Below are positions 1-9,953 of a stretch of 42,655 nucleotides of DNA, in pieces (position 1 is the stretch's first letter; every line of letters starts with the position of its first letter). The notes under the pieces are model-generated. The model had not been told where the DNA came from and did no database searches. It saw only the letters and a list, made by a program, of their open reading frames with translations. The stretch is from NCBI GenBank assembly GCA_937873395.1, contig CALMYH010000094.1, positions 1-42,655 on the forward strand. Reading direction: 5' to 3'. Made by a program: the position numbers and the translations under genes. The DNA is from an uncultured Burkholderiales bacterium (GTDB taxonomy: Bacteria > Pseudomonadota > Gammaproteobacteria > Burkholderiales > Burkholderiaceae_C).

Positions 1-42
1 CGTCGGTGGGTGCGCGCATGGTACTGGATATATCATCAGTTC

Positions 43-858
43 ATGAGCGAGCCCCTTGTCCCTCTCGTCCCGGTGCTGACCCGGCATCACCACCGGCGCC
101 TGCGCGAGGTCTACCGTTCGGCCGGCTGGCCCTGCCAGGACATGCTCGAGGTGGAGTTGCTGGCCGCCGGGCAGATCGAGCGCATGCGCTGGCCCGAGGG
201 CCACGAGACCCTGCGGGTGACCGATGCGGGCATCGCCACGCTGGCGCGCGTGTTTGCCACGAACAAGGCCGCGCGCAGCCCGCACGAGGCGCTGGTGGAG
301 CAGGTGGCGCTGGCCATGGAACGTGCGGGGCGCCTGGCCTGGCGCGGTCTCAGCCTCCGTGCCCGGGTGCCCATCTCGCTGACCGAAGACGCCGAGGTGC
401 CCCCCTGCCATGCGGTTTCCGAGCCCTTGCCGGGCAGCGGGTGGGCTGACGGCGCGGTGGCCGGACCCGGCCACGCCTGGGTCATGGCCTGTCCGGACGT
501 GTTTTCCATCCGGCGCAGCACGGTCGAGGCCTACCTGGAGCCTGTGGTGCACGAGATCAAGGTCAGCCGGGCCGACCTGCTGGGTGACCTCAGGAAGCCC
601 GCCAAGCGTGCGGCCTACCTGGACATGGCCAGTGCCTGCTGGTACGTGCTGGGGCAAGACGCCCGGGGCCGCCCGATCGGCACGGCCGACGATGTGCCAC
701 CCGAGTGCGGTGTCCTGCTGGTGCAGGAGGGCCGGCTGGTGGTGGCCCGCGAGGCACCTCGGCGTGCGCTGGAACGCCTGCCTCTGCAGGTGTGGATGGC
801 GCTGGCCCAGGCAGGCGCTCCGCTGCGGGCCGACAACAGCGGGCAGGCCGCCTTCTGA
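43..858 (+). CDS. MmcB-like PD-(D/E)XK nuclease-fold protein
   Basis: A 271-residue protein of uncertain function. The second half carries a PD-(D/E)XK-like pattern. A PDVFSI strand is followed by VVHEIKVSRADLLGDL, where the E-x-K pair sits, and then by a helix and strand ending in ACWYVL. This order resembles the MmcB family of putative DNA-repair nucleases, but the match is by pattern only. The first ~90 residues have no feature I recognise. The ATG at 43 is chosen. An in-frame GTG at 10 would add 11 residues, and the frame stays open to the window edge, so the true start could lie further upstream. The gene ends 20 bp from the stop of the convergent msrB. Confidence 0.6.
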   Translation: MSEPLVPLVPVLTRHHHRRLREVYRSAGWPCQDMLEVELLAAGQIERMRWPEGHETLRVTDAGIATLARVFATNKAARSPHEALVEQVALAMERAGRLAWRGLSLRARVPISLTEDAEVPPCHAVSEPLPGSGWADGAVAGPGHAWVMACPDVFSIRRSTVEAYLEPVVHEIKVSRADLLGDLRKPAKRAAYLDMASACWYVLGQDARGRPIGTADDVPPECGVLLVQEGRLVVAREAPRRALERLPLQVWMALAQAGAPLRADNSGQAAF

Positions 859-878
859 GCACCGCGGGGTCGCCGGCC

Positions 879-1289
879 TCAGCGCGGCTGATGCTCGATC
901 GAGGCCGAGTTCATGCAGTAGCGCAGGCCGGTGGGGGCGGGCCCGTCCTCGAACACGTGGCCCAGGTGGGCGCCGCACTGGCTGCACACCGTCTCGGTGC
1001 GGACCATGCCGTGGCTGCGGTCGACGATTTCGGTGATGGCGCCGGGCACGGCCTGCGAGAAACTGGGCCAGCCGCAGCCGGCGTCGAATTTGGTGCCGGC
1101 ATCGAACAGGTGGTTGCCGCAGCAGATGCAGTGGTAGCTGCCGTCGGCCCAGACCTGCTCGTACTTGCCGGTGAAGGGGCGTTCGGTGTGGGCACGCCGG
1201 GTGACCTCGAAGGCCAGCGGCTCGGCACCCTTGGCGGCCAGCAGCTCACGCCATTCGATGTCGGTCTTGCTGACGGGAAACTGGGGCAT
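879..1289 (-). CDS. msrB: peptide-methionine (R)-S-oxide reductase MsrB
   Basis: A cytosolic repair enzyme that reduces methionine-R-sulfoxide in proteins using thioredoxin. The 136-residue length is normal for a single-domain MsrB. The zinc site is visible as Cys54/Cys57 (CICC) and Cys102/Cys105 (CSQC). The nucleophile is Cys125 in RYCMNSAS, and Cys72 in GCGWPSF is the likely resolving cysteine. The start at 1289 is preceded by AGGAG at normal spacing. The frame is open further upstream to 1424, but that extension has no family similarity and would run into the operator of the neighbouring operon. The gene is divergent from the acyl-CoA ligase operon and convergent with the MmcB-like gene. 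Confidence 0.95.
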   Translation of the reverse strand: MPQFPVSKTDIEWRELLAAKGAEPLAFEVTRRAHTERPFTGKYEQVWADGSYHCICCGNHLFDAGTKFDAGCGWPSFSQAVPGAITEIVDRSHGMVRTETVCSQCGAHLGHVFEDGPAPTGLRYCMNSASIEHQPR

Positions 1290-1419
1290 GAAGGACTCCT
1301 CTGGCAGGTGGTTGGGTCCATTGTCGCGTGAACGACTGAGGCATGACGGGCAGGAGGATATTCGGGTCCGCCCGCTGGGAAGATGCCCGCAGTTTGGTGC
1401 ATGATGGAGCTTGAATTTC

Positions 1420-1433
1420 CGCACGATCGTTCG
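1420..1433. promoter_or_regulatory. TetR-type operator candidate, copy 1
   Basis: A 14-bp imperfect palindrome, CGCACGATCGTTCG, follows the pattern CGnACGnnCGTnCG. It lies 27 bp upstream of the acyl-CoA ligase start. A nearly identical copy occurs at 9895-9908 in front of the hydratase/dehydrogenase gene, and similarity continues into the T-rich 3' flank. Two copies at the heads of the two halves of one catabolic cluster suggest a shared local regulator. TetR-family repressors of fatty-acid catabolism in Proteobacteria (for example the PsrA and FadP types) act on similar palindromes, but the regulator is not in this window. Confidence 0.6.
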
Positions 1434-1459
1434 ATTTATCGCTTCACCAGGAGACTTTC

Positions 1460-3099
<1,640 letters not shown>

Positions 3100-3103
<4 letters not shown>

Positions 3104-4347
3104 AGCTGCCGCGCCGACGCGTCCTGCTGGCCGGGCTGGGTGCCGGTGCGCTGGCGGCGCGTGCTCTGGGCGCCCAGCCTCGGCGGGAGACGGTGCGGAT
3201 TGCCTTCATCGACCCCCTGTCGGGACCGGCGGCCGACATCGGTCGCAACGGACTGCGCAGCTGGCAGTTCATGGCCGAGCGTGTCGGTGCCCGGTTCGGT
3301 GCTTCGGTGCCGCGTATTCTGGTGGCCGGTTTCGACAACAAGGCCTCGCCGCGCGAAAGCGTCAATATGCTCAGGGTTGCCATTGACCAGGGCTTCCGTT
3401 ACATCGTGCAGGGCAACGGGTCCGGCGTGGCGGCGGCCCTGTCGGCAGCGATCACCCGCCACAACCAGCAGCACCCGGAGCGCTCGGTGCTGTTCATCAA
3501 CTATGCGGCCATGGATCCGGCGCTGACCGCCGAGCGGTGCAGCTTCTGGCACTTTCGCATCGATGCCGACACAGCGATGAAGATGCGTGCTCTGGTCGGT
3601 TTCATGAGTTCCATGCCGGACCTGCGCAAGGTCTACCTGCTCAACCAGAACTACGCCCACGGTCAGCAGTTCTCACGTTACTTCCGTGAAGAGGTGGCGC
3701 TGCAGCAGCCCAGCATGGAGATTGTCGGAGACGAGCTCCACCCGCTGTTTCAGGGCTTGGACTTCCGCCCTTATGTCCAGCGCATGCGAGAGTCCGGGGC
3801 ACAAGCCCTGGTGACCGGCAACTGGGGTGCCGACATGCGAGGTCTCATCCAGGCCTTGCATGTCGAAGACATGCGCATCCCGCTGTTCGCGTATTACCCG
3901 GCACTGAAGGGGACGCCGACCCTGCTGGCGCGGAACGGGGATCGGATGCCCGTCTACCAGGTGGCCTACAACCACGGCAACCAGGCGGGGGAGGTGGGCG
4001 AACTCGCCGTGGCGTTCCGGGCGCGTTTCGGAGAAGACCTGGTGGTCTATGCCGCCTATGACGGTATCGTGATGCTGACCCAGGCGTTTGTGTTCACCGG
4101 GTCGACCGATCCGAGGCAGGTCGGCGCGCGCCTGAGCGGCATGATCTTTCCCGGGTTCAGCGGCCCGGTCCAGATCCGGGCCGACGACCACCAGTTGCAG
4201 AAAGGGCTCTACATCTCGCGCTGGCAGCCGGTCGATCAGACCCATCCGCGCGATGCCGAGGGCACCGGTTTCACCTTTGTGCCTGTGAAGTACCTCTCGG
4301 GCGCCGATCTCGCCACGCCGGTGCGCTGCCAGATGGTGAGGCCCTGA
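3100..4347 (+). CDS. ABC transporter substrate-binding protein, HAAT/LivK-like (paralogue 1)
   Basis: A periplasmic binding protein of the Leu/Ile/Val-binding type I fold, 415 residues. It starts at a GTG overlapping the ligase stop. The N-terminus PRRRVLLAG followed by an Ala/Gly/Leu-rich segment ending ALGAQ looks like a twin-arginine signal. Conserved blocks include FIDPLSG, GFDNK, AIDQG, QGNGSG, LNQNYAHG, VTGNWG and VYQVAYNHG. The next gene encodes a clear paralogue sharing most of these blocks. Such proteins in betaproteobacterial catabolic clusters bind many carboxylates, so leucine-type specificity should not be assumed. Alternative upstream starts would lie inside the ligase gene in another frame and are unlikely. 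Confidence 0.88.
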
Positions 4348-4487
4348 GCGGCCAAGGTGCCCGGGGGCGGTCCTGCGGGCGACAGTCGCCTGCGCGATAG
4401 CCGCTAGGGCAATCCCTGAGTGCTGTGCAGCATTGGACTTGTAAGCTGTGCGTAATCGGATCACCCACCCAACCACAGGAGACAGCG

Positions 4488-5717
4488 ATGAAAGCAGTGT
4501 TTCGAATCGTGGCCGGCGCCGCCGTGCTGGTGTGCGCCTTTGCAGCCCATGCCCAGAAGGGCGAAACGGTCAAGATCGCCTGGATCGACCCCCAGACCGG
4601 ACTGATGGGGCCGGTGGGCAACAACCAGCTCAAGAGCTGGCAGTTCCTGGCGGAAAGGTTTTCCCGGAACAACCCGGCCGGCGTCAGGTTCGAGGTGGTG
4701 GGTTTCGACAACAAGCTCAGTCCGGCCGAGAGCGTGACCGCCATGCAGGCCGCCATCGACCAGGGCATCCGCTACATCGCCCAGGGCAACGGCTCCTCGG
4801 TGGCCGGAGCGCTGATCGACGCGGTCAACCGCCACAACAGCCGCAACCCGGGCAAGGAGGTGGTGTTCCTGAACTACGCGGCGGTGGATCCCGATTTCAC
4901 CAACAGCAAGTGCAGCTACTGGCACTTCCGCTTTGACGCCGACACGTCCATGAAAATGGAGGCCCTGACCTCTTACATGAAGGACAAGACCGATGTCAAG
5001 AAGGTCTATCTGTTCAACCAGAACTACTCGCACGGTCACCAGGTGGCCAAGTTCGCGAAGGACAACCTCAAGCGCAAGCGCCCCGACATCGAGATTGTGG
5101 GCGAGGAACTGCACCCGCTGGCCCAGGTGCGTGACTTTGCGCCCTACATCGCCAAGATCCGCGCCTCCGGCGCCGACACGGTCATCACCGGCAACTGGGG
5201 TTCTGACCTGGCCCTGCTGGTCAAGGCAGCCAACGAAGCCGGTTACAACGGCAAGTTCTACACCTTCTACACCGGTGTGACCGGCACCCCCACCGCCCTG
5301 GGTACGGGCGGCGAGGGCCGTGTCTACCAGGTCGCCTACAACCACTACAACATGGGTGAACCGCTCAAGGGCTGGATGGCCGAGTTCAAGCAGCGCTTCA
5401 ATGACGACCTGTACACGGCTGCCATCGGCAACATCTACTATGCACTCGGAGATGCCATGGCCAAGGCCAAGTCCACCGATCCTGTGAAGGTCGCCGCGGC
5501 CCTGTCCGGATTGAAGTTCAAGGGCTTCAACGGCGAGGTCGAGATGCGACGGCTCGATCATCAGCTGCAGCAGCCCCTGTACATCACCCGCTGGCAGAAG
5601 ACCGATGCCAAGCATCCCTACAGTGCCGAAAACACCGGCATGACCCTGGTGCCGGTGGCCGAGTACCCGGCCTACGTCGCCAGCACACCGACCAGCTGCC
5701 AGATGCGCCGCCCCTGA
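4488..5717 (+). CDS. ABC transporter substrate-binding protein, HAAT/LivK-like (paralogue 2)
   Basis: A 409-residue periplasmic binding protein with a Sec-type signal peptide that probably ends at AHA before QKGET. It is paralogous to the preceding gene along its whole length: shared blocks are IDPQTG, GFDNK, AIDQG, QGNGSS, FNQNYSHG, VITGNWGSD, VYQVAYNHYN and a C-terminal SCQMRRP. The ATG at 4488 follows CAGGAGAC, and a longer in-frame start at 4425 has no ribosome site and no similarity. A 140-bp gap separates it from paralogue 1. A hairpin 9 bp after its stop may raise its mRNA level relative to the permeases. It is the more conventional binding protein of the pair. Confidence 0.9.
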   Translation: MKAVFRIVAGAAVLVCAFAAHAQKGETVKIAWIDPQTGLMGPVGNNQLKSWQFLAERFSRNNPAGVRFEVVGFDNKLSPAESVTAMQAAIDQGIRYIAQGNGSSVAGALIDAVNRHNSRNPGKEVVFLNYAAVDPDFTNSKCSYWHFRFDADTSMKMEALTSYMKDKTDVKKVYLFNQNYSHGHQVAKFAKDNLKRKRPDIEIVGEELHPLAQVRDFAPYIAKIRASGADTVITGNWGSDLALLVKAANEAGYNGKFYTFYTGVTGTPTALGTGGEGRVYQVAYNHYNMGEPLKGWMAEFKQRFNDDLYTAAIGNIYYALGDAMAKAKSTDPVKVAAALSGLKFKGFNGEVEMRRLDHQLQQPLYITRWQKTDAKHPYSAENTGMTLVPVAEYPAYVASTPTSCQMRRP

Positions 5718-5726
5718 GTCGGACGT

Positions 5727-5747
5727 GGGCAGGTGCCCCGCCTGCCC
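5727..5747 (+). other. intercistronic stem-loop after binding-protein gene
   Basis: GGGCAGG (5727-5733) and CCTGCCC (5741-5747) form a perfect 7-bp GC stem with a 7-nt loop. No T-tract follows, so a strong intrinsic terminator is unlikely. Hairpins after periplasmic binding-protein genes often stabilise the upstream transcript or cause partial termination, giving an excess of binding protein over membrane components. That role is inferred here. Confidence 0.45.
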
Positions 5748-5880
5748 CCATCAAGATGGCGGCACAATGACCGCCTAAGCACTGTCTGAACCGCGAGCCA
5801 GACCACCCACGGCCTGTGGGGGGCTGGCATCGCACGTATGCCAACCAAGGGCCACCACCAGGCCCGGAGAGAGACCACCC

Positions 5881-6906
5881 ATGGAGTTCTACATCATCTC
5901 CATGCTCAACGGACTGAGCTACGGCCTGCTCCTGTTCATGTTGAGCTCGGGCCTGACCCTCATCTTCAGCATGATGGGCGTGCTCAATTTTGCTCACGCC
6001 AGCTTCTACATGGTCGGGGCCTACCTGGGCTACACGCTGACCCAGGTGGTGGGTTTCTGGCCGGCGCTGTTCATTGCGCCCATTCTTGTGGGACTGATGG
6101 GGGCGCTGTTCGAGCGTCTGAGCCTGCGCAAGGTGCACAAGTACGGTCACGTGCCCGAGCTGCTGGTGACCTTCGGCCTGTCCTACATCATCCTGGAGCT
6201 GGTGCAACTGGTCTGGGGGCGCACGGCGGTCGAATTCCGTCCGCCCGAGATCCTGCGCGGCCCGGCCTTCACCCTCATCCATCATGCCGACGACAGCATG
6301 GGCTTCACCTGGGGCGCAGCACCGGTCGAGGTCTGCCAGGCGGCGGCGCAGAGTTTCTGTTCGCCGTTTCCGGCCACGCGGGCCTTCATGATGCTGGTGG
6401 CCGTGGTCATGCTCGTGAGCGTCTGGCTTCTCCTCACCCGCACCCGCATCGGCCTGGTGATTCAGGCGGCACTCACCCACCCCGAGACGGTCGAGACGCT
6501 GGGCCACAACGTGCCCCGCGTGTTCATGCTGGTGTTCGGCGCCGGGACCGGTCTGGCCGGTCTGGCCGGTGTCATCGGGGGCAGCACCTTCATCACCGAG
6601 CCGGCCATGGCGCTCACGCTGGGCTCGCTCATCTTTGTGGTGGTGGTGGTGGGCGGGCTGGGCTCCCTCTCGGGCGCCTTCCTGGCCTCGCTGATCATCG
6701 GTGTGGTGCAGACCTTCGCGGTGGCCTTTGACCACTCGCTCATCGGCCTCGTCCAGGGTCTGGGTCTGCAACTGTCCGAGAGCTGGCAGCAGAACAGCTT
6801 CATGCGCCTGACCATTTCGCAGGTGGCACCCATCCTGCCTTACCTGTTTCTGGTCCTCATCCTGATCTTCCGGCCCAAAGGCCTGCTCGGCACGCGGGAG
6901 ACTTGA
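5881..6906 (+). CDS. branched-chain amino acid-type ABC transporter permease, LivH-like
   Basis: An integral inner-membrane permease of 341 residues, with about eight hydrophobic segments starting at the N-terminus (FYIISMLNGLSYGLLLFM). The family signature NFAHASFYMVGAYLGY appears in the first third. The cytoplasmic coupling region around ALTHPETVETLGHN is followed by GTGLAGLAGVIGG, as in LivH proteins. A ~30-residue periplasmic insertion (about residues 120-165, with two cysteines) is larger than in E. coli LivH. The start is preceded by CCGGAGAGAG. It lies 1 bp from the LivM-like gene. With LivM it should form the translocation path of the importer. Confidence 0.9.
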   Translation: MEFYIISMLNGLSYGLLLFMLSSGLTLIFSMMGVLNFAHASFYMVGAYLGYTLTQVVGFWPALFIAPILVGLMGALFERLSLRKVHKYGHVPELLVTFGLSYIILELVQLVWGRTAVEFRPPEILRGPAFTLIHHADDSMGFTWGAAPVEVCQAAAQSFCSPFPATRAFMMLVAVVMLVSVWLLLTRTRIGLVIQAALTHPETVETLGHNVPRVFMLVFGAGTGLAGLAGVIGGSTFITEPAMALTLGSLIFVVVVVGGLGSLSGAFLASLIIGVVQTFAVAFDHSLIGLVQGLGLQLSESWQQNSFMRLTISQVAPILPYLFLVLILIFRPKGLLGTRET

Positions 6907-6907
6907 C

Positions 6908-8200
6908 ATGGCAGCGACACACTTCCGTTTCAAACCCTACAACGTCGGCCGCTGGGTCATCTGGACGCTGTTCGCCCTGGTGCTGCTGATGGCGCCCAAG
7001 GTGTTCACCAGCAACCTGTCGATCTCGATGCTCGCGCAGATGGGCATTGCCATCATCGCCTGCCTGTCCTACAACATGCTGCTGGGGCAGGGCGGCATGC
7101 TCAGTTTCGGGCATGCGGTGTACACCGGCCTGGGCTCCTACATGGCCATCCACGCGCTGCTGCGCGTGTCCGAGGGCATGATGAACATGCCGGTCAGCCT
7201 GATCCCGATCGTGGGCGGCCTGGCCGGGCTGGGCTTTGCCATCCTGTTCGGCTATGTGACGACCAAGAAGGCTGGCACCACCTTCGCCATGATCACCCTG
7301 GGCATCGGCGAACTGGTGTTTGCCATGTCGCTGATGTTCTCCGAGTTCTTCGGCGGCGAGGCCGGCATCACCGCCGACCGGGTGGTGGGTGATCCGGTCA
7401 TGGGCATCAGCTACGGACCGAACGTCCAGGTCTATTACCTGATCGCCGTCTACACCTTCGTCTGCGTCGCGCTGATGTACGCCTTCACCCGCACCCCGCT
7501 CGGTCGCATCCTGAATGCGGTTCGCGACAACCCGGAGCGCGTCGAGTTCATCGGCTACAACACCCAGATGGTGCGCTACCTGGCGTTCATCATCGCGGGC
7601 TTCTTCGCCGGCATTTCCGGTGGCCTGGCGGCGATCCAGTTCGAGATCGTCACCGCCGAGGTGGTGGGCCCGATCCGTTCGGGTGGGTACCTGCTGTTCA
7701 CCTTCCTGGGCGGCGCCACCTTCTTCTTCGGCCCCATCATCGGCGGTGTTCTGATGGTGCTGGCCTTCGTGCTGTTCTCCGAGATCACCAAGGCCTGGCT
7801 GCTCTACCTGGGCCTGATCTTCCTGTTCATGGTGATGTATGCGCCTGGCGGCATCGCCAGCCTGATCATGATGAATCTGCGGGTGGCCGCCTTTGGCCGG
7901 CTGCGCGAGCTGTGGGTGAGCTATCTGGCCATGGCCGGCAGTGCCCTGGTCATGCTGGCCGGGGCCGGAGCGCTGATCGAGATGGTCTACCACCTGCAGC
8001 TGAGCACCGCCATGGGTGACACCGTGCGATTCCTGGGGGTGCCGCTGGACACCACCCGGGCCGACAGCTGGTTCGGCGGCGCTTTTGTCATGCTCACCGG
8101 CCTGGGCATCTTCGAACTGGTGCGGCGTCGCTTCATGGTGCACTGGTCCGAAATCCAGACCGACATCGAAAAAGAGATCAAGCGCCGGGAGACCGAATGA
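6908..8200 (+). CDS. branched-chain amino acid-type ABC transporter permease, LivM-like, with C-terminal extension
   Basis: The second permease subunit, 430 residues. The core carries the LivM signatures LSYNMLLGQGGMLSFGHA, ITLGIGELVFA and the coupling loop AVRDNPERVEFIGYN. The conserved family end, YAPGGIASL, falls at about residues 311-320. About 110 further residues follow, with two more hydrophobic segments (AMAGSALVMLAGAGALIEMV and GGAFVMLTGLGIFELV) and a charged tail. Most LivM-like subunits end near the YAPGG motif or a short way after it. The stop overlaps the next ATG (ATGA), indicating translational coupling to the ATPase gene. Confidence 0.9.
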   Translation: MAATHFRFKPYNVGRWVIWTLFALVLLMAPKVFTSNLSISMLAQMGIAIIACLSYNMLLGQGGMLSFGHAVYTGLGSYMAIHALLRVSEGMMNMPVSLIPIVGGLAGLGFAILFGYVTTKKAGTTFAMITLGIGELVFAMSLMFSEFFGGEAGITADRVVGDPVMGISYGPNVQVYYLIAVYTFVCVALMYAFTRTPLGRILNAVRDNPERVEFIGYNTQMVRYLAFIIAGFFAGISGGLAAIQFEIVTAEVVGPIRSGGYLLFTFLGGATFFFGPIIGGVLMVLAFVLFSEITKAWLLYLGLIFLFMVMYAPGGIASLIMMNLRVAAFGRLRELWVSYLAMAGSALVMLAGAGALIEMVYHLQLSTAMGDTVRFLGVPLDTTRADSWFGGAFVMLTGLGIFELVRRRFMVHWSEIQTDIEKEIKRRETE

Positions 8201-9039
8201 GTCACGTGCACCCCGAACCGACGCCGCAGGCGCGGCACTACGACGAGTCCATCAGCCATGTGGCCCCGGGTGGCTATGCGCTGGAGCTGCGCAACCTGCG
8301 CAAGAGTTTCGGCAAGACCGAGATCATCCGCGGTGTCGACCTGGCGGTGCGTCGGGGCGAGCGTGTGGCCATCATCGGCCCCAACGGCGCCGGCAAGTCC
8401 ACCCTGTTCAACCTGATCTCGGGCCGCTTTGCACCCACCAGCGGCGAGGTGCTGCTGGAGGGCCGGCGCATTGACGGCAAGAAGCCCTACCAGATCAACC
8501 GCCTGGGTCTGTCGCGCAGCTTCCAGATCACCAACATCTTCCCCAAGCTCAGCGTGTTCGAGAACCTTCGCTGCGGCGTGCTCTGGAGCCTCGGGTACCG
8601 CTACACGCTGTTCCGTTTCCTGGCCGACCTGGACGACGCCAACGAGCGCGCCGAGCAGCTCATGCGCATGATCCGGCTGGACAAGAAGCGCGACACCCTG
8701 GCCATGAACCTGACCTATGCCGAGCAGCGCGCGCTGGAGGTGGGGATCACCATCGGCGGGGGGGCGGGTGTGGTGTTGCTGGACGAGCCCACGGCCGGCA
8801 TGAGCAAGAGCGAGACGGGTCGTTTCATCGACCTGATCCGCGAGGTGACCGTGGGCAAGACCCTGCTGACGGTGGAGCACGACATGGGGGTGGTGTTCGG
8901 CCTGGCCGACAAGATCGCGGTGGTGGTCTATGGCGAGGTCATCGCCTTCGACACACCCGAGGCGGTCCGTGCGAACGACAAGGTACAGGAAGCCTACCTG
9001 GGCTCCGTGCTGGCCGACCAGCAGGCGGCAGGCCACTGA
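8197..9039 (+). CDS. ABC transporter ATPase, LivG-like, with altered signature motif
   Basis: A cytoplasmic ATPase subunit of the importer, 280 residues, about 25 longer at the N-terminus than usual. Walker A is intact (GPNGAGKST, 61-69). Walker B ends in Asp196-Glu197 (LLDEPTAG) and the H-loop has His228 (TVEHD). The ABC signature is unusual: LTYAEQ at 172-177. LivG proteins normally have Y-G at this point (for example LAYGDQ), so the conserved glycine is Ala175 here. Its own ATP site therefore has all catalytic residues, while the signature it offers to its partner is degraded. It overlaps the permease gene by 4 bp and is followed 10 bp later by the LivF-like gene. Confidence 0.92.
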   Translation: MSHVHPEPTPQARHYDESISHVAPGGYALELRNLRKSFGKTEIIRGVDLAVRRGERVAIIGPNGAGKSTLFNLISGRFAPTSGEVLLEGRRIDGKKPYQINRLGLSRSFQITNIFPKLSVFENLRCGVLWSLGYRYTLFRFLADLDDANERAEQLMRMIRLDKKRDTLAMNLTYAEQRALEVGITIGGGAGVVLLDEPTAGMSKSETGRFIDLIREVTVGKTLLTVEHDMGVVFGLADKIAVVVYGEVIAFDTPEAVRANDKVQEAYLGSVLADQQAAGH

Positions 9040-9049
9040 AGGAGACACC

Positions 9050-9745
9050 ATGCTCGATATCCACAACCTGCAAGCCTATTACGGCAAAAGCCACGTCCTG
9101 CACGGCGTGTCTTTCAAGGTCGGCAAGGGCGAGATCGTCGCCCTGCTGGGTCGCAACGGCTCGGGCCGCTCCACCACCGCCAAGGCCATCATGGGCCTGG
9201 TGGACGCCACCGGTGACATCCAGTGGCAGGGCAAGAACATCCTGGGGAAAAAGCCGTTCGAGGTGGCCCATATGGGGCTGGGTTATGTGCCCGAGAACCG
9301 AGACATCTTTCCCAAGCTCACCGTGCACCAGAACCTGCTGCTGGGTCAGAAGGGCACTGGCAAGGGCAGCCGCTGGAGCTTCGACGACATGTACGGCATG
9401 TTTCCCCGGCTCAAAGAACGGCAGCACACCGAGGCCGGTGTGTTGTCGGGTGGCGAGCAGCAGATGCTCACCTTGTGCCGCACCCTCATGGGCGATCCGG
9501 ATCTGATCATCATCGACGAGCCGACCGAGGGTCTGGCCCCCAAGATCGTCGAACAGGTGGCCGAGTACCTGCAGCAGCTGAAGGCGCGAGGCGTTTCGGT
9601 GCTGCTGATCGAGCAGAAACTGACGATAGCCATGAGCATTTCCGACCGGGTGCTGGTCATGGGACACGGCAGCATTGTTTTTGAAGGCACACCCGAGAGC
9701 CTGCGGGCCGATCCGTACACCCGCAAAGAATGGCTGGAGGTGTGA
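9050..9745 (+). CDS. ABC transporter ATPase, LivF-like, with Walker A Lys to Arg
   Basis: The second ATPase subunit, 231 residues, normal length. The Walker A loop reads GRNGSGRST (34-42), so the usual invariant lysine is Arg40 (codon CGC at 9167). The signature LSGGEQ (132-137) is intact, and Walker B ends in Asp156-Glu157 (IIIDEPTEG). The H-loop position is Gln189 (LIEQK), as is common in LivF. By comparison with other ABC ATPases, its own ATP site should hydrolyse poorly while its signature can serve the LivG-like partner. A GGAGA ribosome site precedes the ATG at 9050. It is the last transporter gene and is followed by repeat copy 1. Confidence 0.92.
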   Translation: MLDIHNLQAYYGKSHVLHGVSFKVGKGEIVALLGRNGSGRSTTAKAIMGLVDATGDIQWQGKNILGKKPFEVAHMGLGYVPENRDIFPKLTVHQNLLLGQKGTGKGSRWSFDDMYGMFPRLKERQHTEAGVLSGGEQQMLTLCRTLMGDPDLIIIDEPTEGLAPKIVEQVAEYLQQLKARGVSVLLIEQKLTIAMSISDRVLVMGHGSIVFEGTPESLRADPYTRKEWLEV

Positions 9746-9748
9746 TGA

Positions 9749-9823
9749 CCCCCACGCTTCGCCGCTGCGCGGGTCGCTTCCCCCCGAGGGGGCTGATCGG
9801 CCTTGGGGCGGCCCGGCGGCGGA
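9749..9823 (+). repeat. dispersed intergenic multi-hairpin repeat, copy 1 (divergent)
   Basis: The most diverged member of a six-copy family. It starts 4 bp after the LivF-like stop. The G-rich hairpin CCCCCGAGGGGG is at 9781-9792. The second hairpin is degenerate (GGCCCGGCGGCGG). It has the same order of blocks and the same orientation relative to the upstream gene as the other copies. Confidence 0.6.
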
Positions 9824-9866
9824 TCGTCGCTTCCCGCGCCTATGACTCACTCGCGACAGGCGGCCC

Positions 9867-9894
9867 TTGCCGCAGCGCACAAACTTTCTAAAAT
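9867..9894 (+). promoter_or_regulatory. sigma70-type promoter for the beta-oxidation genes
   Basis: TTGCCG (9867-9872) and TAAAAT (9889-9894) are separated by 16 bp. The candidate operator at 9895-9908 directly follows the -10 box and would cover the transcription start, a typical arrangement for repression. The hydratase/dehydrogenase ATG is at 9954. Confidence 0.6.
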
Positions 9895-9908
9895 CGCACG
9901 ACCGTTCG
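9895..9908. promoter_or_regulatory. TetR-type operator candidate, copy 2
   Basis: CGCACGACCGTTCG differs from the copy at 1420 in one base (T to C in the centre) and is likewise followed by a T-rich stretch. It abuts the -10 box TAAAAT. The two sites together define a small regulon covering the ligase/transporter genes and the beta-oxidation genes. Confidence 0.65.
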
Positions 9909-9953
9909 TTTTTATGTCGATGCCTTGCCGTCGATCCACACCGAGGAGATTTC

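Noticed and set aside
9149-9175. Sequencing error as explanation of the Walker A Lys to Arg change
   Set aside because: The CGC codon is not a one-base miscall of AAG or AAA, the frame is intact, and a matching defect occurs in the partner subunit's signature.
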